A stretch of DNA of 64,000 nt from Bemisia tabaci (GCF_918797505.1 NC_092793.1:86068411-86132410); one strand, 5' to 3'; counted from the first letter of the stretch, positions 34,289 through 45,882 are shown. The notes: a model not told the origin generated them from the letters alone. Numbers and translations are program-made.

Positions 34289-36851
34289 GAGCCTCCCTAA
34301 AAAAGGGCCTTTTTTGGCCCCTTTTCGGGAACCCGGGGATTTCGTTCGTTTGTGGCTTAAATGAAACCTTATGATGAGGTAAGCCTCCAGTAAAAATTTT
34401 AGCTTGAGTATACGTCTAGTTTCCGAGATACAGCGTTGCAAAGTTGGCATATTTGAGCTTTAAAATTCTCATATTCTCAGGTATCTTATTTTCTCAGAAC
34501 GATTCAATTGGATGTTTTATGATATTTTGTGACATTTTATCAAATGTTAGTATTATTATCGAATGCATATTTCAATTGAAACATTAATACTACTAATTCT
34601 GTTAAAACAACGTTGCAAAGTTGACATAAAAACCTATAAAAAATGTTCGTTTTATCAAGTTTCTTGACTTAAAAACGAACTTAGTGACGGCTAAAAGATA
34701 TGCTTTTGGGGTTTAGATGCAATTTTATGATAGACTAAGGCTTTTGTTAAAATTTAACTCAAAATGCAAGTATAGTTTTAATGATACAGGGTTGCAAAGT
34801 TTATATATTTGAGCTTTAAAAATGTCTATATTTTTGAGTTCTGTGTTTAAGAAGCTACTTTTGTAGAATTTAATCACGATTTGAGGCAGGAAATCAACCA
34901 TTTATGTCATCTGTAGATGAATGTTTGTATTTGAAGAAGAATTCTTTGACCGGTGGTGATACAGCGTTGCCATGCTTAAAACTTTGAACTCTGTATGGAT
35001 TATGATTTTTTCTTGTTGAACATGACTTCAATGGGTATCTTAACTCGTATCAAGGCAAAATATCAAGGGCTGATGTCAGTCCCAGGTAACGATTGGTTTT
35101 GGAAAAAATACTGCTGCCAAGTTTATTCATAATTCTTTTCAAACAAAAAATAATAAAATGATTTTAAAATAAAGATGCTTCTAATTTAATTTTTTTACTT
35201 TTTTTTATTTTGTTTAATTTTTTTTGGTAATTTGTTTAGACTTTTGTGATTTTTTTATATTTATTTATGAATATCCGTGAAAATATTTTTTTCGATTGAT
35301 ACGTGAGTATAGTCTTGCCCTCAAATATATAGCAAGTACCTCAACATGTTGCCGATTTTTTACTTTTACCAAGTATCTCAATTATTTTGAGGCATCTAGA
35401 TCAAAGATATGTTTTCAACATGCTCTATACATATATGAGCTTGTTATGATTGGCACTGCCAAGACACTGCACCGTTGCGTATTGAGAAAATGCAACTTTT
35501 TTTCCAGATATATTTCACTGGGAGATGGATGTATTTTTTATCAGAATGGAGGGGTCAGCGAATGCTACCAAGAATTTACATCCAGTGCCGAGATCATAAT
35601 GTGAATGCTTAAATCCATTTTGAAATACAAGTATGAAACATGACAATAGCCTGGTCCTATTCTCTTCGGAATGCTGTCACTGTGACACAGAGGTCTTAAT
35701 ACTATGAGGACAACCCTCAACAAAAATGGAACTTTAACAACTTATTAATGAAAAAATAGTTAGTAGCTATGCCGAAATAATAATTTTTGACAAATCCATG
35801 CAACAATATTTTAATAATTTTAAGTATTTTATTCTTTTAATTTCTTTTTCTATAGATTTATTTATTTAATTTTTTTTTTAATTTTCTCATCATTTGTAAT
35901 TCTTAAGTCGAAGATATTCTATTCTTTAAGGAACAATGAATGTATTGTCTGTATCAAGATTTATTTGTACTCAAAAAACTGGAGCGTTTCCATAGTTTAT
36001 GTTCATTTTTGCATTCTGCCTAAAAAAAAGTAAAATTGACAACCAAGGCAAGGTAGAATTTTTTAGATTTTGAAAGCAACACTGATGCTGAGCCATTCAT
36101 TGTATGCCATAAATTCACTTGGATTACGTTTTAAAATCAGACAATTATTGGAAGTATCCTTATTTTAAACTTATTTTATAATGGAATGTTAATAGAAACT
36201 TAAATAAAATTGGCAACAGTGCCATTTTAATTCCAATTTTCACCTAGGATTGACAAAAGTCCTCCACATTTCTTTGTTTCACAATATCACTTATCAACAT
36301 TGTTCAATCTTGTCTTCAATAAAATAACACAAAATAGACATTTTCCCAGATACAAGTTGAAAACTTTGCAACACTGTATTATCGTATCCTTTTATAAATT
36401 AAACTATGCATCTACGAGTATCACTAATTGTTGATTCTATGCCCCAAAATACAGTTCGATCTTCAGTAATAGCGGTTTGTGAATGAGAAACTTTAAAAAA
36501 TGAGCTTTTTAAAGCTGAAAAATGTAAACTTAGCAACGTTGTACTGCCAAAACAAGGCTTACGCATGAGTCAAAATTCTTACTGGAGACTTTTCATATTA
36601 TAATTTATCGTGTGCACCTCGTGTAAGTATTGTAAAGTCATTTTTGAAGTTGGTTTTTGGAAGAAAATCCATAAAAATATGAGAATTTTAAAGCTCAAAT
36701 ATGCCAACTTTGCAACGCTGTATCTCGGAAACAAGACATATACTCAAGCTAAAATTTTTACTGGAGGCTTGTCTCATCATAAGGTTTCATTTAAGCCACA
36801 TACGAATGAAATCCCCGGGTTCCCGAAAAGGGGCCATTTTTAGGGAGGCTC
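34289..36851. mobile_element. Spy-like DNA transposon at AAA^TTT, no TSD
   Basis: A 2.56 kb element with inverted ends GAGCCTCCCTAAAAA. Left flank gagcAAA, right flank TTTgccg. The opposite palindrome arm keeps the uninterrupted gcAAATTTgc at 37700-37705, so the element entered exactly between AAA and TTT without duplicating anything. That is the published hallmark of the Spy group (IS5/ISL2EU/Harbinger relatives). No transposase ORF is present, so this copy is non-autonomous. Confidence 0.8.
34435..34980 (+). repeat. Subterminal GTTGCAAAG repeats, ~177-bp spacing
   Basis: Motif GTTGCAAAG (often after tacagc or tacagg) at 34435, 34612, 34791 and, decayed, 34966. The inverse (tgcaacgctg type) occurs at 36711, 36532 and 36366. 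Spacing is 175-179, one interval 166. Confidence 0.75.
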
Positions 36852-38874
36852 TTTGCCGACTTAAAAGTTGTCAAGCGGGGCGCCTTCAATCGTTGGAGTA
36901 TGCGACATCACAGGATTAAGTGTGCTGTCGAAAAATGAAGCCGATGTGAAAAAGCGCTCCTCCTTTGGGATGCTTTAGAAATGTTTAAGGTCCTGCTCCT
37001 CAAATTTAACGAGAAAAAAGAAGAAAAGTAAAATTTAGCAATTTTTACCCACAAACTTGGCGAGCCAAAAAAACATGATTTATCCTGGTGGGGTAAAGGG
37101 GCGGTGGACATTTTTGACATTTCTCTCTCTGAAAATTAAAAATCCAGGAATAATTTTAATTCTCTAACTCCTGGCACTCCAATTTAGCAAGGAGGATATC
37201 TGCTACGCTTCACCGTGTCACCGATAAGATAGTGCATCAGATGTTACCGAAAAGATTGGTGTCTCAAATCGTAAGGTTGAGACTGTCAATAAGATAATCT
37301 CAATTCAGATAATAATCAAGAGTAGAACGGCGTCTTCGGAATTGGAAGCGTAGCAGATATCCTCCTTGCCAAACTGGAGTGCCAGGAGTTAGAGAATTAA
37401 AATTATTCTTGGATTTTTAATTTTCAGAGATAGAAATGTCAAAAATGTCCACCGCCCCTACCCCACCAGGATAAATCATGTTTTTTTGGCTCGCCAAGTT
37501 TGTGGGTAAAAATTGCTAAATTTTACTTTTCTTCTTTTTTCTCGTTAAATTTGAGGAGCAGGACCTTAAACATTTCTCAAGCATCCCAAAGGAGGAGCGC
37601 TTTTTCACATCGGCTTCATTTTTCGACAGCACACTTAATCCTGTGATGTCGCATACTCCAACGATTGAAGGCGCCCCGCTTGACAACTTTTAAGTCGGCA
37701 AATTTGCTCTTACTTGGCCAAATAAAGGAATGAAAGTTGATACCTTTGATTTCCTTAAACTAGAGGGTATTTGAAAGATAACAGTTTCTGGAATTTTCAT
37801 TTTTTGCGTTTCCTCAAATTTGCCGCCATGTTGAATTTTCCGAAATTTTATTTTGAAACAATGCCATCCAGACTTGTGACAACGTCAGTTGTTTTTCCTC
37901 TTCCTAAAAAGCACTTTTCAAACTTTTCATTCCCGGTTTGTTTCTGTTTTTCCGATAATTTGGAGCTCATCGGCGATTTTTTGAAAAGTGGTCAATTTAA
38001 AACTTTGACCGGCTGTAACTTTTGAACGAAATAACCGATTTTAATTTTATTTGCGCCATTTTTCTTGTCTTTTTAAGTTCTTTTTAATCATGTCTAAAAA
38101 AATGGGGGTTGCTACTTGAATTTTTGAAGTTCCACCAGGAAAAGCCCCCCATCGAAAAATTTCCCCTTTTGGATGATGAAGAATGCCACAAACCGCGACC
38201 CTCTATCTTTTTTTGTTCAAAAGTTATACCCACTTTTCAGTTACTTTATGGACACCCGGTATGTATCGCCATCAATTTTCATTGCGATCAATCCACCGTC
38301 CAATTGGCTTGAGAAGAACGGGCATTTGCCGATAGGTCTCCCGCCTTCATTTCGTTTAACAAGCAACATATCATACACCACAGACTGGCAACATTGTATG
38401 AGTTTCAGCGCTCTCTGTCGGCTTCTGGCCACAACCCCTCTTGGGTCACATTGCCACAATCGATTCGATATATCGCAGGGGAGTATTGCCGTTGGAGGTA
38501 ATGCAGTATTGCCTTCGCTCGCGACCAATAGACCGTATTCGATAACGGTTCGATGTATCGTTTGGTTCGAAACATTAGAACATAACCTCAAACCAAACTC
38601 TAAGGATTTTAATTGGAAAAGCTGAAAATGAGAAATTTCCTGACAATCTCACTTTGCATTGGCATTTGGTACTCAAAAGAATAAAAAATCTGTTTCATAA
38701 GATCCGTTCTCTCAGATTTCTGAATTTACTTTTGAGGCTATGTTTATGTTTTGAACCAATCGATATCGATACAATCTCACCCGTTTGATGTATCGAATAC
38801 GATCTATGAAAAACCGGAACAGAAATGGCCATACTCTGTCTATAAAGGTACTCTAATGGAAACTCATAGAGTAC

Positions 38875-39226
38875 TGGAGTCCCTTTATACTGAGAGTCAA
38901 GACAATGCGAATCCATTTCTGATTGGTTAACCGGATTTTAGGCCTTCACAGTGTCACAAACGGGAATAAAGATTACACTTTCACCAATTGCAAAGATTAT
39001 AATCTGGAATGGACCGAGGAATTTCGGGTTCGACAAGGAACAAACGGAATGAGAGAAGGAACGGAGAAAGGAATTTAAGAATGAGCCGATCAAAGAATGA
39101 TCAAAGATTAGAATAGTACCTATCAACTAGATCAAATATAGGTACTCTAATCAAAGATTACGAAAAACGTTCAATTTGTGTAATCTTTATTCCCGCTTGT
39201 GACTCCATGAGGGGTGTTGTCTTGAC
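38875..39226. mobile_element. Family B MITE, right tip lost
   Basis: Starts TGGAGTCCCTTTATACTGAG. The body matches 5964-6277 and 45947-46269. The right tip is cut where the next element inserted (39227), and the expected end does not resume after it. Confidence 0.75.
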
Positions 39227-39660
39227 TAGAGTCCCTTTATGCCCAGAGTTAAGACAACTCACTTTTGGTTGGGCTGAAAGTGGCCTAAAAAAAATCCGCA
39301 ATTCTGATTGGTTCTCGCTCATGGAGGCCGAAACGAGTGCACCAAGATGACGGTACCTCGAATGTGAACAAGAATAATGAAAATATTACCTAATTGTGGT
39401 TTATCAAGAGTCAATTGTTATTTCCATCGGTCTAAAATGAAAATAGATTTAAAAATTATTCACAAACCAATCTACTTTTCGTTTTAATTGATCAATTTGT
39501 TGATGTTGTTTTTGTGTGACAGACATCGCAGGATTCGTGATCCTTATCCCTCAATATCGTTTGTTTGGGTGCACTTGTTTCGGCCTCCATGGCCAGCCAA
39601 GGCCGGTTGCCAGTCAGCTGATAATCGAGTTGTCTTAACTCTGGGTATAAAGGGACTCTA
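39227..39660. mobile_element. Family B' MITE, TSD GTCTTGAC
   Basis: A 434-bp element with ends TAGAGTCCCTTTATGCCCAG and an exact 8-bp duplication GTCTTGAC (39219-39226 and 39661-39668). The target lies in the right end of the neighbouring family B element. Confidence 0.88.
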
Positions 39661-39671
39661 GTCTTGACTCT

Positions 39672-39857
39672 TGCCGCAATCAGACGCTGAATTTAGCAGC
39701 TGAATGTGGAAGTCAACAGTCATCGCCCAACGGCTGAAATTTAGCAAATTCGAGTTATTTTCATCCAGATGTGTATTAAATCTACTCGAATAGTTCAGAC
39801 AAATTCAAAATTGGTCCGATGGTTGCTGAGAATCGTTGCTGAATTTTGCGCGTCACG
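39672..39857 (+). repeat. Direct repeat of 41409-41590
   Basis: About 180 bases (gccgcaatcagacgctgaat ... gttgctgaattttgcgcgtca) repeated directly on both sides of the 39871-41316 insertion. It belongs to the surrounding AATTCAGG-ended foldback. Confidence 0.75.
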
Positions 39858-40231
39858 CGCAAAATTCAGGTAGAGTACCTATATTGAGAGAGTATGGCCA
39901 CTGGGGTTACCACCTCTGATTTGGCTCAGCCATCTTAGGCTGAATGGAGCCCTTAGGACCCAAAAATGGTGGACGCCATAAATTAATGTAATGCAAAATG
40001 ACTCAAAATGTAGTTTTCTTTGCTTATCGTAACGAGAAATTTACTCAAATGCACTCTTGCGACTTCTTTACATATTTTTAAGACTAATCGTGTGCAATTT
40101 TTGAGAAAAATTATCTTGGATGTAGTAAGGTTGGCAGCAAGTACGGTTGGTGGTAACCGTCAAAAGTTGGCAATGACCCCCCTCCCATCCACAGAAACCA
40201 AAACAAAGCACCGCCATTTTTGGGTCCTAAG

Positions 40232-40495
40232 CAGAGTTGCTAAAAGAAATTTCATCGAATGAAATTTCATGAAATTTCTTTTTTCCCAATGAAATTTCTT
40301 TCGACCGACAAAATGTCACAAATGCTTATTTTTTCTAACAGAATTTGTTTTTATTTTCAAAGAGAATAATATTCGTCAATTAGACCAGTTTGGAGCGCGG
40401 TCTTCTCTCACCTCTTCACTTCTGGTCTTCTCTTGACTACTCTTTCTCTTGGCAGTTCTGGCTCATCATGGGGAGGGGGACCGGGGACCCTAACC

Positions 40496-40532
<37 letters not shown>

Positions 40533-41260
40533 GTTTAGTGGCTTATATTCCGTTGGAACCTACAGCCATCGATAGACAGTATTTATTGTCCTTAGACATC
40601 ATGGGATTTAGGCACATCCATGCTCCAGGCTTTCAAATTTTCAGGGATTAAGGCCGAGTGGAATCTGTTTCTGCAGATCCACTCGTCAGTTCCATGAAAA
40701 TTTGTCGCCACCACCGGGATTCGAACCCGGGACCTATTGGCCTAGGGTCAGACGCGCTGACCACTAGGCCAACCTGGCCGGCAACCTCAAATTTCAAACT
40801 GTTAATTTTTGAAAAAATCAGAGACAAATGAAAAAATCATTTAAATTGTTTCAAAGATAGTTCAAGATCCCTCCCTTTTGTACCAAAAAAGAACGATATA
40901 CTATTAGGGGGTAGTAGGATTCTTTATAGTCAAGAAATTTGTTTTGCTCCAAATATGAAAGCTAACGTCTTACTTTAGCCGTAAAATTTATTTTGGTGTT
41001 CAACCGGTACGGCTGTGTGTTCAACCAAAATTTAAGATAAAAAATTCAAAATTATGTTTTTGCTGTTTTACTCAACTTTCTGGGCATTTCTAAAGTTCCC
41101 TTTCACAGTTTACCACGTGCCTATAAATGAACTTAAGGAGATTCATAAGTTTCAAGGGTTTAATCCTGAATTCTGCGTGTTAAATGAAATTTCACGAAAT
41201 TTCATGAAATTTCATTATGAAATTTCTTTTTATAATCTTTCATGAAATTTCTTAACTCTG
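40232..41260. mobile_element. hAT-like element, CAGAGTTGC termini, TSD GTCCTAAG
   Basis: Ends CAGAGTTGCTAAAAGAAATT and CAGAGTTAAGAAATTTCATG. Duplication GTCCTAAG (40224-40231 and 41261-41268). The 5895-6625 copy has the uninterrupted site (gggtcctaaaagtctc). Subterminal regions carry repeated atgaaatttc. It contains a SINE. Confidence 0.88.
40500..40782 (-). mobile_element. tRNA-derived SINE, TSD AACCTCAA
   Basis: Minus-strand head starting near 40782 with A box TGGCCTAGTGGTCAGCGC and B box GGGTTCGAATCCC, a unique body, and a poly(A) tail (T run 40501-40528). Duplication AACCTCAA at 40492-40499 and 40783-40790. Promoted by Pol III in intact copies and mobilised by LINE machinery (family knowledge). 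Confidence 0.9.
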
Positions 41261-41316
41261 GTCCTAAGCCTCTCCATGGGGCCCAGTTGCCAAACTCTCT
41301 TAATATAGGTACTCTA

Positions 41317-43668
41317 AATTCAGGCATCGGGCCGATGACTTCCACATTCAAGCCACACTCAGCTCCTACATTCAGCGTGTGATTGCGGTGTATCATGCCG
41401 CAATCCTGGCCGCAATCAGACGCTGAATTTAGCACCTGAATGTGGAAGTCAACATTCATCGCCCAACGGCTGAAATTTAGCAAATTCGAGTTATTTTCAT
41501 CCAGATACGTATCAAATCTACTCGAATAGTTCAGACAAATTCAAAATTGGTCCGATGGTTGCTGAGAATCGTTGCTGAATTTTGCGCGTCAAGAATTCGC
41601 CTGGATGCGGACACCTGCAGACGTTTGCGGTCCGCGGCCGTCTGCGAGGTCTGGAGTTCGCAGACCGTAGACCGCGGACGAAACCCTAACCTCTCGACAA
41701 TATCATCTTCTTCTGTCTTCTTCACGTGCCCTTCTATTTTGTCATTTGTCAATCCTATTTAGTCTCTATTTGTATTTTGACCCATGATCTTCGAACTTTC
41801 ATATCTGTTGAAACAATTCAGGATTTTATAACTATCCAATAATTACGGTTTTATTCATTTATTGGTTGTCATTTGAAATGTGTTGGCATTTATGCCCAAA
41901 TTTCTCATTTTATTTTGTTTTCGAAAATTTTTATCGAGCACTCCTAAGAAAGTTTTTATTAGATGCTTCACTATGGCAAGCTTCACACCCAGTATTATCA
42001 GAATCAGGTGCACATAAACATAGAATAAATAGACTACGTCAACAGAAGCGAAAGCTCCGTAAGAACCAATGTTAACATTTTTCTCCTCTTGAGTCGGTCC
42101 CTATTGAAACCAATTTCGAGGTTACCTACAAATATAAAAGTGGAAAAAAACATTAAATGTTAAGCGAATTTACAGTACTTCTTCGGTATAACGATAAATA
42201 AGTTAAAAGAAAACTCTTTCAATTCCTTAAAACGTATGTATCCGTTATTATTTGACCTCTCCAAAACATTGACCTACCGCAAACGTAAACAGTACTTTTT
42301 GAAACAGCCTCCTTTCGTTATGCTTCGTTGACATGAAAATGGCGGTGGCTTTCGCTTCTATTGACGTTAGTCTCTTTATTCTATGACATAAACAAAATGC
42401 AGTTGCGCCCTCCAGCGGTCCGCGCTGTTAACACCTACCTCGCTGTGATTGGCTCTCTGAAGCATAGAATAATAAGGCTACGCATTATTAGGCGTTAGCT
42501 TTATTATTCTATGCTCTGACACCGCAATCACACGCTGAATGTGGGAGTATGGGACGCCGTTAGTGTCAAAACCCTTTTCTTGCGCCGTGCGCGCGCGGAA
42601 TATTTTTTCGTCGCGCGGAAAGAAAAAACCCGTTTTCGATGAAAATCTCTGAATTTCCGGATTCCGCACCGGTTTTCGATATATTTGCGCCGTTTGTGTC
42701 AAAACTATTTTTGTCGGCGCGCCGCTTCAAATCTGTTCCGCGCGCGGAATTTTCTATATATAGATTCCTGCTCGCCAATCGTGTCAAAACTGTTCTTTCC
42801 GGCGCTGCACCAGAAAATAATTCCGCGCGCCACTTTTTCGATATATCGATTTTTCTGCGCGCGGAGAATATTATCTCTCTTTTGAACGATTTCCATTAAA
42901 CCGTTGGAGGGAAAAAGTGAAGTGCTGCCGATAATTTAAATTTATTTATTCCTGAATCCAGAAAATTTGCTCTATTGAATTTGTTCTTATTCAAATTCCC
43001 ACTCATTGCTTTATTAGTTCATTTAAGTAGTAGCTGTATAAACTTCACGCTGCTTTACGAAGTTATAATGGAGTAATTTATAATTGACTAATACCTGAAA
43101 AAGATGGTCAACGTAAAGCAGCGTGAAGTTTATACAGCTACTACTTAAATGAACTAATAAAGCAATGAGTGGGAATTTGAATATGGACAAATTCAATAGA
43201 GCAAACTTTCTGGATTCAGGAATAAATAAATTTAAATTATCGGCAACACTGCACTTTTTCCCCTCCAACGGTTTAATGGAAATCGTTCAAAAGAGAGATA
43301 ATATTCTCCGCGCGCAGAAAATCAATATATCGAAAAAGTGGCGCGCGGAATTATTTTCTGGTGCAGCGCCGGAAAAAACAGTTTTGACACGATCGGCGAG
43401 CAGGAATCGATACATCGAAAATTCCGCGCGCGGAACAGATTTGAAGCGGCGCGCCGACAAAAATAGTTTTGACACAAACGGCGCAAATATATCGAAAACC
43501 GGTGCGGAATCCGGAAATTCAGAGATTTTCATCGAAAACGGGTTTTTTCTTTCCGCGCGCCAGAAAAAATTCCGCGCGCGCAAGAAAAGGGTTTTGACTC
43601 TAACGGCGTTCCATAGTGGAAGCTGAATGTGGCTTGAATGTGGAAGTCATCGGCCCGATGCCTGAATT
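41317..43668. mobile_element. Foldback element, AATTCAGGCATCGGG termini
   Basis: Inverted ends AATTCAGGCATCGGGCCGAT at about 41317 and 43668. It contains the direct repeat copy (41409-41590), a short palindrome near 42460-42520 (agaataataaggct), and a TA-flanked palindrome. Family A termini abut it at both ends. Confidence 0.65.
42550..43613. mobile_element. TA-flanked palindrome with CGCGCGG motifs
   Basis: Ends TGGRACGCCGTTAG with TA on both sides. The arms meet near 43080. Each arm repeats gtgtcaaaac (42563, 42696, 42781) and CpG-rich gcgcgcgg blocks in an otherwise AT-rich region. ORFs 42639-42899 and 43165-43626 are arm mirrors. Confidence 0.75.
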
Positions 43669-45815
43669 TAGAGTACCTATATTGAGAGAGTATGGCCATT
43701 CGTATCTTTTTACTACAGGAAAACTGTTCCGCTTTTTGATTGGTCAGCGAGTTTTTAGGCTTCATGATGCTCTTAGGGCCGTAAATAAACAAACAAGATG
43801 GCGACCAAAGACATAAAGACGGAGCGCTAAAAGCAAAAAATGAAGCTTCTTTTCAATCACCTCTACTATTGGCTAGAGGATTGGCGGCGAAATCGGGACA
43901 AGTTTGAAATTCAAATGTAGGGTAGGAACTAAATAAAATTGCGGAAACAAAGTATTCTAGGTTGATTTTTGCCCAAATTCACTTACCCACTCATATTTCT
44001 TTAACTTTAGGTTAGCTTTGGTCCGTCGTCGACCGATTAATTTCATTTGGGAGTAACGGTCATCTAGGACTGTAACGGCCTGTTTGAACCGGTAGAACCA
44101 ACATGAGCAAAAGAAAAACTAACTTTATCTGAGATTACTGCCTATTACCGAGCAAAAGTAGGTGTATTATATCAGGACGCAGTCCCAACTTTCTTAATAT
44201 AATCTTTTCAGGCATTTAAAACACGTTTAAAAGAGGAAATGTGGAAAAATCAAGAGGACAAGTTCAAATCAAATTTCCGTTTGCCGCCATGGATTCCCGC
44301 GCTCATTTACACACTCACACTAGAGTCCCTTTATACCCAGAGTAGAGTCCCTTTATACCCAGAGTAGAGTCCCTTTATACCCAGAGTTAAGACAACTCAC
44401 TTTTGGTTGGGCTGAAAGTGGCCTAAAAAAAAATCCAATTCTGATTGGTTCTCGCTCATGGAGGCCGAAACGAGTGCACCAAGATGACGGTACCTCGAAT
44501 GTGAACAAGAATAATAAAAATATTACCTAATTATGGTTTATCGAGAGTAAATTGTTATTTCCATCGGTCCAAAATGAAAATAGATTAAGAAATTATTCAC
44601 AAACCAATCTCATTTTCTTTATAATTGATCAATTTGTTGATGTTGTTGTTTTTGTGTGACAGACATCGCAGAATTCCTGATCCTTATCCCTCAATATCGT
44701 TCGTTTGGGTGCACTCGTTTCGGCCTCCATGGCCAGCCAAGGTCGGCTGCCAGTCAGCTGATAATCGAGTTGTCTTAACTCTGGGTTAGAGTCCCTTTAT
44801 GCCCAGAGTTAAGACAACTCGATTATCAGCTGACTGGCAGCCGGCCTTGGCTGGCCATGGAGGCCGAAACGAGTGCACCCAAACGAACGATATTGAGGGA
44901 TAAGGATCAGGAATTCTGCGATGTCTGTCACACAAAAACAACAACATCAACAAATTGATCAATTATAAAGAAAATGAGATTGGTTTGTGAATAATTTCTT
45001 AATCTATTTTCATTTTGGACCGATGGAAATAACAATTTACTCTCGATAAACCATAATTAGGTAATATTTTTATTATTCTTGTTCACATTCGAGGTACCGT
45101 CATCTTGGTGCACTCGTTTCGGCCTCCATGAGCGAGAACCAATCAGAATTGGATTTTTTTTTAGGCCACTTTCAGCCCAACCAAAAGTGAGTTGTCTTAA
45201 CTCTGGGTATAAAGGGACTCTACTCTGGGTATAAAGGGACTCTAGTGTGAGTGTGTAAATGAGCGCGGGAATCCATGGCGGCAAACGGAAATTTGATTTG
45301 AACTTGTCCTCTTGATTTTTCCACATTTCCTCTTTTAAACGTGTTTTAAATGCCTGAAACGATTATATTAAGAAAGTTGGGACTGCGTCCTGATATAATA
45401 CACCTACTTTTGCTCGGTAATAGGCAGTAATCTCAGATAAAGTTAGTTTTTCTTTTGCTCATGTTGGTTCTACCGGTTCAAACAGGCCGTTACAGTCCTA
45501 GATGACCGTTACTCCCAAATGAAATTAATCGGTCGACGACGGACCAAAGCTAACCTAAAGTTAAAGAAATATGAGTGGGTAAGTGAATTTGGGCAAAAAT
45601 CAACCTAGAATACTTTGTTTCCGCAATTTTATTTAGTTCCTACCCTACATTTGAATTTCAAACTTGTCCCGATTTCGCCGCCAATCCTCTAGCCAATAGT
45701 AGAGGTGATTGAAAAGAAGCTTCATTTTTTGCTTTTAGCGCTCCGTCTTTATGTCTTTGGTCGCCATCTTGTTTGTTTATTTACGGCCCTAAGAGCATCA
45801 TGAAGCCTAAAAACT
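43669..45815. mobile_element. 2.1 kb palindrome starting with family A terminus
   Basis: Left tip TAGAGTACCTATATTGAGAG at 43669. The arms 43740-44786 and 44787-45815 are near-perfect inverted copies, including the nested family B' sequences. The right family A tip is missing and replaced by a family B' end fragment. Confidence 0.75.
44321..45244. mobile_element. Paired inverted family B' elements with amplified tips
   Basis: The left edge has three tandem copies of a 22-bp tip unit (TAGAGTCCC...CCAGAG, starting 44321, 44343, 44365). The right edge has two (45201-45244). The two elements meet head-on at 44786/44787, where 14 bases of the inner left-copy tip are missing. Confidence 0.85.
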
Positions 45816-45829
45816 CCCAACCAGCCCAA

Positions 45830-45882
45830 CCCTGGCCCAACCAAAAGTGAGTTGTCTTAACTCTGGGTATAAAGGGACTCTA
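45830..45882. mobile_element. Family B' right-end fragment
   Basis: Ends ...gttgtcttaactctgggtat and aaagggactcta. No left partner. Confidence 0.7.

Larger units (their letters stand above)
33704..38259. mobile_element. TA-flanked giant palindrome (CCGGGTGTCC termini)
   Basis: Inverted ends CCGGGTGTCCATAAAGTAAC with TA on both sides. The arms (33704-34288 plus 36852-37210, against about 37340-38259) are nearly identical; the left arm has an extra G/C-rich stretch near 33838-33865. The termini and TA site fit a mariner-type element. The left arm contains the 34289-36851 insertion. The 84-codon ORFs at 33966-34220 and 37771-38025 are identical because the arms are. Confidence 0.8.
27032..38855. 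mobile_element. 11.8 kb nest in a family A' hAT-like element
   Basis: Left end TAGAGT-TAGAGTACCTTTA and right end ...AGAGTATGGCCAT type (plus strand gccatactctgtctataaaggtactcta in part). The flanks are ATGGAAAC on both sides (27024-27031 and 38856-38863). Family sequence is present to about 27975 and from about 38510. The rest is nested material. A repeat of ttcgctcgcg at both inner boundaries suggests that one inner insertion separated the two halves. Confidence 0.7.
39871..41316. mobile_element. Family A MITE, TSD AATTCAGG
   Basis: Ends TAGAGTACCTATATTGAGAG and exact duplication AATTCAGG (39863-39870 and 41317-41324). The body matches 5895-6625 but lacks the family B insert, serving as that site's empty copy. 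In turn it is interrupted by 40232-41260. Confidence 0.88.

Noticed and set aside
33966..38025. Two identical 84-codon ORFs (33966-34220 and 37771-38025)
   Set aside because: They are the two arms of one palindrome. Identity reflects the inverted repeat, not conservation of a protein.
40710..40782. tRNA gene on the minus strand
   Set aside because: Followed by a body and poly(A) tail with an 8-bp target duplication, so it is a SINE head.
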